From Pseudomonas tritici (GTDB lineage Bacteria > Pseudomonadota > Gammaproteobacteria > Pseudomonadales > Pseudomonadaceae), in contig NZ_CP077084.1 of the NCBI RefSeq assembly GCF_014268275.3, forward strand, positions 4,278,001-4,342,000: a stretch of 64,000 bases of DNA, given 5' to 3'. The position numbers and the translations under genes are program-made. The notes below the pieces were generated by a model that saw nothing but the letters and a program-made list of their open reading frames with translations, had not been told where the DNA came from and ran no database searches. This document shows, in pieces, positions 57,763 to 64,000 of the stretch (within the stretch, counting starts at the first letter, position 1; every line of letters begins with the position of its first letter).

Positions 57763-58692
57763 TCAAGCGCGGTTGGCGACTGGCGTGTAATTGAGTGGAA
57801 GGCCAGCGCGGGCAATGCAGCCGTAAAGCGTTTCGTCCGGTAAAGCGGCGCGCAGCAGATCCCTTGAAGCGATCAGTGCGGGCAGATCAACGCCGGTGTC
57901 ATAGCCCATGCTTTGCAGCATGAACACCAGGTCTTCGGTCACGGTGTTGCCGGACGCGCCCGGCGCGAACGGGCAACCACCCAGCCCTGCCAGGGAAGAA
58001 TCAAGCTCGGTGATGCCTTGCTGCACCGCCACCAGGCTGTTGGCCAGCGCCAGACCTCGGGTGTCATGAAAATGCGCAGCCCGGAGTTTGTCACCGGCAA
58101 TAGCGCGAACCGCCTGCAACGTGGTCACCACTTGGCCGGGATTGGCATAGCCGGTGGTGTCGCCAAGCGAAACCAGATCGCAGCCGGCTTCCAGCACCCG
58201 ACCGGTCAATTCGCAGAGGTCGCTCAATGGCACATCGCCCTGGCGGGTGCAGCCAAATGCAACCGACATCCCGGCGATTATTTGAACGTTGTGCAAACCC
58301 ATTTGGGTCCGTAGTTCGCACATCCGCGCCAGTTCCTCGACCATTTCCAGCGGCGTACGCCGCACATTGGCCAGGCTATGGGCAGCGCTGACGGAGACAG
58401 GCGCAATGATACGGTGAGCGCCGGATTCCAGCGCATCACAACAGCCACGCAGGTTAGGCGCCAGGACCGTTACGACCAGATCTGGAAAACTCAAGGCGTG
58501 GGCGACGACTTCCTTTGCATCGGCCATCTGCGGCAGCAGTTTGGCGGGAACAAAGGACGCGACTTCCATATAACGCATGCCGGCAGCATAGGCGGCATCG
58601 ATCCATTGTCGTTTGGCAGAGGTAGGCATTACGGTTTGAAGGCTTTGCAAACCATCACGCATGCCGACTTCATTGATTGTTATTGTTGTCAT
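57763..58692 (-). CDS. Hydroxymethylglutaryl-CoA lyase family protein
   Basis: The protein is 309 residues with the TIM-barrel fold of the DRE-TIM group: NEVGMRDGLQ near residue 6, HFHDTRGLALAN (metal His pair) and the lyase signature GLGGCPFAPGASGN near 235-248 with the reactive Cys. Members split HMG-CoA to acetyl-CoA and acetoacetate or cleave related branched hydroxyacyl-CoA. Beside a CaiB transferase and an organic-acid permease, it suggests degradation of a branched hydroxydicarboxylate. Confidence 0.9.
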   Translation of the reverse strand: MTTITINEVGMRDGLQSLQTVMPTSAKRQWIDAAYAAGMRYMEVASFVPAKLLPQMADAKEVVAHALSFPDLVVTVLAPNLRGCCDALESGAHRIIAPVSVSAAHSLANVRRTPLEMVEELARMCELRTQMGLHNVQIIAGMSVAFGCTRQGDVPLSDLCELTGRVLEAGCDLVSLGDTTGYANPGQVVTTLQAVRAIAGDKLRAAHFHDTRGLALANSLVAVQQGITELDSSLAGLGGCPFAPGASGNTVTEDLVFMLQSMGYDTGVDLPALIASRDLLRAALPDETLYGCIARAGLPLNYTPVANRA

Positions 58693-58811
58693 GAAAAAGC
58701 TCTCACAGGCTGAAGCGCAACTTCAGATTAAAGAGCCGCTGGCTTAGCAAAAAGACGTCATTTACGCGGTGATCCATCGTCAACCGCGATGGATTCAATC
58801 AGCCCCAAGGC

Positions 58812-59711
58812 TCAACCGGTGTTTGCGCGCAAAAGCAGATGATCCAGCAAGCGCCGTGCGGACAGCGACAGTGCATCCCGATCACGCACACAGATAACAA
58901 ACTCACCCAGTGCCCAATCGTCGGTCAGCGGAATAATGCGCAAGTCAAACAACTGGGCATACCGCGCCACGGCCTCCAGTGGAAATACAGCAAGTCCCAA
59001 GCCGAATTGCACCAGGCGGAATGCGGCGTCGAACGACGAAACATAGGAGCGAAACCGCAACTCATGTCCGTCCTTAGTCGCTTCATTACGCATGAAGTTA
59101 TTCAACGTGGCGAAAGCGGACAACCCCAAATGATCAAAGGCCAGGGTCTCTGCGAACGCAATACGGGGGCGATTGGCCAAGGAATGGTTCGAGCCTACGA
59201 CGACGGCCAGATGATCCCGACGATAAGGTAGAAACTCCAGATCGCCCATGGCCATTGATCGTCGACAAATGCCCAAATCGGCATTGCCTTCAGCCACACC
59301 TCGTACCACATCGGGACTGAAACGTTCTTCGATGTCGGCCTGGATTCCAGGGTGCTTAAGCATGAAGTCAGACAGCTCTTCGGGTAGAAACTCCATAATT
59401 GACGAGATGTTTGCCAACACCCGTACATGCCCTCGGGCGCCTTCAGCGTATTCGCCAAGCTCGCTATCGAGCCGCTCCATCGCCCGTGTCAGAGACCGAG
59501 CATGCCGAAGCAGCGCCAACCCCGCCGGGGTCGGTTCAACCCCGCGTTTGCTGCGCTTTAGTAGCGCCGTACCAAATCGCGCCTCAATGTCGGAAATACG
59601 TTTGCTGACCGCCGAGGGCGCCATAAATGCTCGCTCACTGGCGCTTGCAATCGTGCCCTCTTCACAGACCAGAATGAACAAGTGCAAGGATAAGTGATCC
59701 AGGTGCTGCAT
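58812..59711 (-). CDS. LysR family transcriptional regulator
   Basis: The protein is 299 residues. The helix-turn-helix reads FILVCEEGTIASASERAFMAPSAVSKRISDIE in outline. Effector domain follows (LEFLPYRRDHLAVVVG). It precedes the HMGL-CaiB-gammaCA-MFS genes on the same strand with a 119-base gap, so it probably activates them from within that gap. Confidence 0.9.
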   Translation of the reverse strand: MQHLDHLSLHLFILVCEEGTIASASERAFMAPSAVSKRISDIEARFGTALLKRSKRGVEPTPAGLALLRHARSLTRAMERLDSELGEYAEGARGHVRVLANISSIMEFLPEELSDFMLKHPGIQADIEERFSPDVVRGVAEGNADLGICRRSMAMGDLEFLPYRRDHLAVVVGSNHSLANRPRIAFAETLAFDHLGLSAFATLNNFMRNEATKDGHELRFRSYVSSFDAAFRLVQFGLGLAVFPLEAVARYAQLFDLRIIPLTDDWALGEFVICVRDRDALSLSARRLLDHLLLRANTG

Positions 59712-59930
59712 TACGTCCGTCCATCAAATAGCAATGTGGCGCGAAGATACATTTCTCCGCGTTCAATCTACTGAGGTTTTCGCAAATATTCTGGATATAC
59801 GCAATCGCCGCTGGAATGGCTTCGAGTTTTGCAGACGCATCGGAGGGCTGCTTCTGGCCGATTTCGCTATTCATCAATCTCCCGAGCGTGCGAAATTACC
59901 AGCTCTGCAATTTCTCTCAAAGGCAGCCTC

Positions 59931-60200
59931 ATGACCTCTACCCTGGCAGTGTCGGATATTTTAGGTCCATGGAGTGGCGATACCCCCACAGGAATCATTC
60001 AGCGTTGCAGGGAGGCATGGGACACACCTTTAGAGAGTTTGAATGATCTTATGGTCGCTACTTTTTTGAATCAGAATATCGCGACGGAACACTTGCTGAT
60101 TGAAGCGAAGCGCCACATGAAAGATCAGGAACGAGATGAAACCGAGTACTTCGACGGCCAGCTTCTCGAAGCTATCGAGCGCTTGCAATCCGGGGAGTAA
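59931..60200 (+). CDS. Small protein resembling contact-dependent inhibition immunity proteins
   Basis: The protein is 89 residues, helical and acidic: NDLMVATFLNQNIATEHLLI and DETEYFDGQLLEAIERLQSG. The pattern resembles a family of CdiI-type immunity proteins, but I cannot confirm this without a search. AAAGGCAG precedes the ATG at 59931. No CdiA toxin is in the window, so it would be an orphan. Base composition is lower in GC than the surroundings. Confidence 0.6.
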   Translation: MTSTLAVSDILGPWSGDTPTGIIQRCREAWDTPLESLNDLMVATFLNQNIATEHLLIEAKRHMKDQERDETEYFDGQLLEAIERLQSGE

Positions 60201-60418
60201 TTCATCCCGACAGTTTGTTGCGCTCGACGTGGACTATCTATATTGGATCGCTTTCTATCTCGCGCGACTGGCAGAGAACGTCGATAGCAGCCCTTGTTGT
60301 CAGGCAATAATCGGCCAGAACGGACACATTCCTTTATTCCCAGAAGCTACGCTCTGAGTATGTCAACGTGTCCGAACCTGAGCTTCGAATCTCCGGAACA
60401 GTTTGGAGCTAACCCACT

Positions 60419-60742
60419 TTGAATGTGTTGTTCATCTGCGGCAAAAACCGCCTACGTAGTCCGACCGCCGAGCAAATTTTTGCTGATTGGTCGGGAGTTG
60501 ATACAGCATCGGCTGGTGTCAATAACGATGCGGATGTGCCTGTAAGCCAGGAGCTTCTAGGGTGGGCCGATCTCATTTTTGTTATGGAGCAAATCCATCG
60601 AAAGAAACTGACTGCTCGCTTCACCTCGGCATTGACCAATAAACCTATCATCTGTCTGAATATTTCGGATGATTACGAATATATGGCACCTGCTTTGATC
60701 AAGCTGCTGGAAGCGAGAGTCGAGCGTTATTTATCCTCCTGA
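60419..60742 (+). CDS. Low-molecular-weight protein tyrosine phosphatase-like protein
   Basis: The protein is 107 residues, starting with TTG (MNVLFICGKNRLRSPTAEQI) 11 bases after GGAG. The CX5R loop is C7-GKNRL-R13-S, as in LMW-PTPs. Length is about 40 residues shorter than the usual 145-160, and the general-acid DPD segment is replaced by ISDDYEYM. It may be a minimal family or dephosphorylate a different ester. It sits in the low-GC orphan patch. Confidence 0.78.
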   Translation: MNVLFICGKNRLRSPTAEQIFADWSGVDTASAGVNNDADVPVSQELLGWADLIFVMEQIHRKKLTARFTSALTNKPIICLNISDDYEYMAPALIKLLEARVERYLSS

Positions 60743-60851
60743 TGTTATGTCCGCCTGTGGGCCGTCTCCACCTGATCAGTCGACTGACCGCTCTTGGCCG
60801 ATTCTGCTGAAAAATCGTACTCGCTTAGCCAAGGTAACCGCCTGTGAAAAT

Positions 60852-60888
60852 GGGATCAGACCACGATTAATAATAGTGGTCTGACCCC
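60852..60888. repeat. Palindromic intergenic sequence
   Basis: GGGATCAGACCAC and GTGGTCTGACCCC form a 13-bp stem with one mismatch around an AT-rich loop. Such GGTCAGACCAC hairpins recur in Pseudomonas genomes near mobile remnants. It is not a transposase. Confidence 0.6.
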
Positions 60889-60901
60889 TGTTCTTCTTCG
60901 A

Positions 60902-60925
60902 GAAAAGCCCCTTTGCGGGCCCTTT
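60902..60925 (-). terminator. Probable terminator after lipoprotein gene
   Basis: On the minus strand GGGCCCGCAAAGGGGC is followed by TTTTCT, 25 bases past the stop at 60949. The stem is short. Confidence 0.5.
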
Positions 60926-60948
60926 CGTACGCGGGGTAAAAGTGCTAA

Positions 60949-61404
60949 TTACTTGTTCCGCAGTAGCACATACGCTTCACCGCCGTTGCGATCATGCTGA
61001 AGAATAAAGTTGTTGTCCTGGATGCGCACCTTCGATGGCACGCGATCTGCTACCGACGTTTGCGAGTAAGTCTGCGCGGCGCTCAGCAGTTGGCGGGTCA
61101 GACTGTCGTCGGGTTGCTTCGGAGTGGTAACGACGCATTCCTTTTCGGAAAGTTGCACGGAGAGGTTTTTGTCCGCGGTGAAGCCGATGCGCGTGAAACC
61201 CATGTCCTGGAGGTCGTTGATGCCGAAGCGCTTGGCCGCTTCAGCAGAACCGGCGAACGAGGGGGCGGTCTTCAGACAGATTTCGACGAAGGCTTCGATC
61301 GCCTTGGAGGTGACAGGCGTCGATACGCTTGGTGTTGCAGTGGAGCAGCTGGCGAGGACTAACAGGCTGGATAAGGCGAGTGTACGGAACAAAGTATTGG
61401 ACAT
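60949..61404 (-). CDS. Hypothetical lipoprotein
   Basis: The protein is 151 residues. The leader MSNTLFRTLALSSLLVLASC has a lipobox LASC with lipidation at C20. The mature part includes CLKTAPSFAGSAEAAKRFGI and ends in GGEAYVLLRNK. The ATG at 61404 follows AAGGAT. No family is recognised. Confidence 0.8.
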   Translation of the reverse strand: MSNTLFRTLALSSLLVLASCSTATPSVSTPVTSKAIEAFVEICLKTAPSFAGSAEAAKRFGINDLQDMGFTRIGFTADKNLSVQLSEKECVVTTPKQPDDSLTRQLLSAAQTYSQTSVADRVPSKVRIQDNNFILQHDRNGGEAYVLLRNK

Positions 61405-61810
61405 GAAGCGGGATCCTTCCATTGGAAATTCGGAGTGCAGACGTGGGCTGAGCGGCGCCGGAACGGAACGCCTGCGAATGGTAAATTAAAATGGAGTACG
61501 GGGTTTACGACTTTGCGAACCTCTACGCTTGCTGGCAGTGCGCTCGCGACGTGAACCTGTGTGTGCTTGGGCTAGCTTGACGACGGTCGGCAAATTCGCT
61601 TAGCAGCAGATTGCATAGCAGCGACAGGCAATAGCCGCTCGATTTCAGTAAATGCTAACCGGACGCTATGGGTCGTTTTCAACCAGTAGCCACAGGTAGA
61701 AAACGGCCAAAAGCGGACGCTCGCGGCTTAGCTCAGATTTTACGTATACAGTAATATCCGTCTGCACCGCCCAAACTATGGAGCCGGGCTATTAGCCATG
61801 AAGGGATCAA
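61405..61810. other. Gene-free AT-richer gap with repeat-like segment
   Basis: About 400 bases with no convincing ORF. The stretch 61660-61735 (ACGCTATGGGTCGTTTTCAA ... AAAACGGCCAAAAGCGGACG) resembles the segment TGACCGCTCTTGGCCGATTC at 60787-60806 in wording. I read these as scattered intergenic repeats of unknown family. Confidence 0.4.
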
Positions 61811-62440
61811 GTGAATCTACAACTTGAAATTGAGAGGATCTTTGGGGGTAAAGCATTTGACAGGCCACTTTTCTATTCCTATCCAGGAGGTCTGCGTTTT
61901 GAGCTCTCTGAAACTGGTGGAGTGATTGAGCAATTTCTATCAGCACTACGAAAATCAACAAAGATCTGCAGCGATATCTTTCTTGAGGACGCGACGCTTG
62001 TTGCTTGTCTGCGCATTCATTCTGGCAGCAACCGATTTGCTCATCGGCCCCTGATTCACGCCCTTCGATCTGCCGGCATTAACATACCCACGGAGTGCTC
62101 AGTCTGGAGTGAGGAAATAGATCCGGAGGAATGGTTTTGCGAAAGGGAGCCGGAATATTGGATCAACATCGCATTTGAAGCGCCTGCGACTCTGCTTCAA
62201 GCATTTCTTTGGTGTGCTTTGGCTAGGGACTTTGCCGCAATTCAGCCTAAACCCAACTGCGTTTTATACCTCTTCAATTTGAAGAGGCACGTTATGGTTT
62301 TTCCCTACGACGACAGAGGTATGGATGTGGTCGGCCCCAACAAAAATCTGCTTTCACAGTTGTATCGTCTGCATCATACATACCTGCTGGAATACGACCG
62401 ACATACGATGGACACCACATTTGCAGGGGCTGCGCGCTAG
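61811..62440 (+). CDS. DUF3885-like protein
   Basis: The protein is 209 residues from a GTG start. IFGGKAFDRPLFYSYPGGLRFEL (N-terminal, in outline), the strand-rich middle with CEREPEYWINIAFEAP and LYLFNLKRHVMVFPYDDRGMDVVGPNK resemble the DUF3885 family of uncharacterised proteins, often near toxin-immunity loci. The terminal residues LYRLHHTYLLEYDRHTM fit as well. GC content is visibly lower than that of flanking core genes, suggesting acquisition. Confidence 0.78.
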   Translation: MNLQLEIERIFGGKAFDRPLFYSYPGGLRFELSETGGVIEQFLSALRKSTKICSDIFLEDATLVACLRIHSGSNRFAHRPLIHALRSAGINIPTECSVWSEEIDPEEWFCEREPEYWINIAFEAPATLLQAFLWCALARDFAAIQPKPNCVLYLFNLKRHVMVFPYDDRGMDVVGPNKNLLSQLYRLHHTYLLEYDRHTMDTTFAGAAR

Positions 62441-62528
62441 CCTCATTGCTTACATTGGGGCTGAAATCGTGCCCACAGCCCACATGGCCACCGTCTCTTT
62501 TTGGCCGCTTACTGCCCGTCATTCCTGA

Positions 62529-62870
62529 CTACTTTTTTGGGTGAGTACCACCCCTCCCCCGTAATAACCCATCCGCGAGCGAGACTTGGATATTCCTAAT
62601 CCCATCTAAAGACAAACGCTCGGTGCACCAGACCTCAGCCTCTCCTTTGAAAAGCCTAAGCCACAGCCCATGTGAAACGAGGGTGCTACGCAGCTCCGGG
62701 ATGCGGATCAAATTCTCAATATCACCACCGAAGTGCTTTAAGAGCAGTCCGTTACGAACGTGCACGATGTAACCCTGACCACCCGCCATTACGATCACAT
62801 GAAAAGTTGATTCCACTTCCAACACGCAGTTGAAGCGGCAGGACCCGGTGAGCCAGCAAATCGAGATCAT
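62529..62870 (-). CDS. Hypothetical protein, start uncertain
   Basis: From the ATG at 62870 the protein is 113 residues: MISICWLTGSCRFNCVLEVE then strands VIVMAGGQGYIVHVRNGLLL and helices to GLLRGRGGTHPKK. The frame is open farther to 63053, with an alternative ATG at 62933. Neither has a good ribosome site. The alternation of strands and amphipathic helices suggests a real protein, but no family is recognised. Confidence 0.5.
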   Translation of the reverse strand: MISICWLTGSCRFNCVLEVESTFHVIVMAGGQGYIVHVRNGLLLKHFGGDIENLIRIPELRSTLVSHGLWLRLFKGEAEVWCTERLSLDGIRNIQVSLADGLLRGRGGTHPKK

Positions 62871-63021
62871 TTTTTGGGGCGTGCCCTGGGCTGTGACTTT
62901 CGGGCTCACCGGGATCAGTCTTCGGCAGATCATCACGACGCCCCCACGCCCCCAGATCGAACGCCTGATAACGCTGGAAGCAGGCTGCATGAGCGTCCTT
63001 TTCGGGTAAAGGCGTGAATCA

Positions 63022-63041
63022 GGGGCCGTCCACACGGCCCC
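63022..63041 (-). terminator. Hairpin after glyA
   Basis: GGGGCCGT and ACGGCCCC form an 8-bp stem 13 bases past the glyA stop. There is no T-tract on the minus strand, so it may be a weak terminator. Confidence 0.45.
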
Positions 63042-63053
63042 CCCCAAACCCAT

Positions 63054-64000
63054 TCAGCGATAAACCGGATAACGCCGGCACAGTGCGACAACCTGTTCGC
63101 GCACGTGGTGGCCGACCTTGTCACTGTCGCCATATTCCAGGGCGTCGAGTACGTCGCACAACCACCCTGCCACTTGCTCGCAGGCCTCGACACCGAAGCC
63201 CCGCGTCGTCACCGCCGGGCTGCCGATGCGCAGGCCGGAGGTCACGAAGGGTGAGCGTGGGTCATTCGGCACCGAGTTTTTATTCGCGGTAATGTAGGCG
63301 CTGCTCAATGCCGCATCGGCGTCCTTGCCGGTGTAGGGCTTGTCGGACAGGTCGATCAGCATCATGTGGTTGTCGGTTCCGCCCGAGACGATCTTGTAGC
63401 CGCGCTTTTGCAGCACCGCCGCCATGGCGCGGGCGTTGATCACCACTTGGGCCTGGTAGACGCGGAACTCAGGCGTCAGCGCTTCCTTGAACGCTACGGC
63501 CTTGGCTGCAATCTGGTGCATAAGCGGGCCGCCCTGCACGCCGGGAAACACTGCCGAATCGAGTTTTTTGTAGAAGGCTTCGTCCTGGCCCTTCGACAGA
63601 ATCAAACCGCCCCGTGGGCCGCGCAGGGTTTTGTGCGTGGTGCTGGTGACCACATGCGCATGGGGCAGCGGGTCCGGGTATTCGCCGGCGGCGACCAACC
63701 CGGCGACGTGGGCCATGTCGACCCAGAATATGGCGCCGACCTTGTCGGCGATGGTGCGCATGCGTGCCCAGTCCTTGTAGCGCGAGTACGCCGAGAAGCC
63801 GCCGATCAACATTTTCGGGCGCGTCTGCAGGGCAATTCGTTCCATCTCGTCGTAGTCGAGAAAACCGGTTTTCGGGTCCAGCCCGTAGGGCACGATCTTG
63901 TAATGCCGGCCCGAAAAGTTCGCCGGGTTACCGTGGGTCAGGTGGCCGCCCTGGGCCAGGTTCATGCCCATCACCGTGTCACCGGGGTTGATCAACGCGA
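63054..64000 (-). CDS. glyA: Serine hydroxymethyltransferase (5' part missing, cut by the right edge)
   Basis: About 315 C-terminal residues of an expected 417 are visible. GlyA converts serine and tetrahydrofolate to glycine and methylene-THF. The PLP-lysine segment is [46 protein letters not shown] and [18 protein letters not shown] in outline are typical. The reading continues to the window edge without a start. Stop at 63054. Confidence 0.96.
   Translation of the reverse strand, partial: ALINPGDTVMGMNLAQGGHLTHGNPANFSGRHYKIVPYGLDPKTGFLDYDEMERIALQTRPKMLIGGFSAYSRYKDWARMRTIADKVGAIFWVDMAHVAGLVAAGEYPDPLPHAHVVTSTTHKTLRGPRGGLILSKGQDEAFYKKLDSAVFPGVQGGPLMHQIAAKAVAFKEALTPEFRVYQAQVVINARAMAAVLQKRGYKIVSGGTDNHMMLIDLSDKPYTGKDADAALSSAYITANKNSVPNDPRSPFVTSGLRIGSPAVTTRGFGVEACEQVAGWLCDVLDALEYGDSDKVGHHVREQVVALCRRYPVYR

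Noticed and set aside
60136..60357. Open frame after the CdiI-like gene
   Set aside because: It overlaps the end of the preceding gene in another frame, has no ribosome site and no recognisable domain. The last 45 residues look protein-like but could be chance.
62992..63053. N-terminal extension of the hypothetical gene at 62529-62870 up to 63053
   Set aside because: It would overlap the hairpin after glyA and has no ribosome site; a later start is more likely.

Overview
This window is chromosomal DNA of a Pseudomonas, most likely of the P. fluorescens group. The evidence is the high-GC coding style, Pseudomonas-type REP repeats (cores resembling GTGGGAGCTGGCTTGCCTGCGAT) in many intergenic gaps, and a gene order (SDR, metZ, purF, cvpA, SPOR gene, folC, accD, trpF, truA, fimV, usg, asd, leuB, methyltransferase, leuD, leuC, lysR) that I recall as conserved in P. 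aeruginosa. The species assignment is inference; no rRNA is present.

Layout. 1-3.9 kb: a two-gene DUF979/DUF969 membrane unit cut by the left edge, four tRNA genes (Val, Asp, Asp, Val) and a PuuB-like FAD oxidoreductase. 3.9-23.4 kb: a long, almost entirely minus-strand housekeeping block for methionine, purine, folate, fatty-acid, tryptophan, lysine/threonine and leucine synthesis, tRNA pseudouridylation and the FimV polar hub. 23.5-26.8 kb: a multi-PAS GGDEF-EAL protein. 27.2-29.6 kb: an accessory island with two proline-rich proteins. 30-39 kb: dusC, a thioesterase, a tetR-hydrolase pair, a duplicated Glu-Ala tRNA pair, gltX, uvrB and an aminotransferase. 39-54.5 kb: a mosaic of small units: ptrR/sad-like, protealysin/emfourin with a divergent nuclease, a B12-riboswitch-controlled ABC importer, acetyltransferase, TspO, ChrA and lipoproteins. 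54.6-59.7 kb: a LysR-led catabolic cluster (HMG-CoA-lyase-like enzyme, CoA-transferase, gamma-carbonic-anhydrase fold, MFS permease). 59.9-63 kb: a visibly less GC-rich patch of small orphan genes. The right edge cuts glyA.

The most interesting region is 27.2-29.6 kb. A sequence matching the HrpL-dependent hrp box (GGAACT-N15-CCACGAA) lies about 100 bp upstream of two co-directional genes. The first encodes a 407-residue proline-rich protein with nested 28-residue and 14-residue repeats. The second encodes a 316-residue protein with a Cys/His/Asp arrangement like a papain-fold protease. Both have a polar N-terminus, an amphipathic helix near residues 60-82 and a proline-rich linker. I propose an orphan type III secretion-dependent effector operon, which is inference because no secretion genes lie in the window.

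A second structural finding is a 154-bp palindromic MITE-like element present twice in opposite orientation (39365-39518 and 44488-44641). The copies are nearly identical and each lies between REP sequences, bracketing the ptrR/sad/protealysin/nuclease segment.
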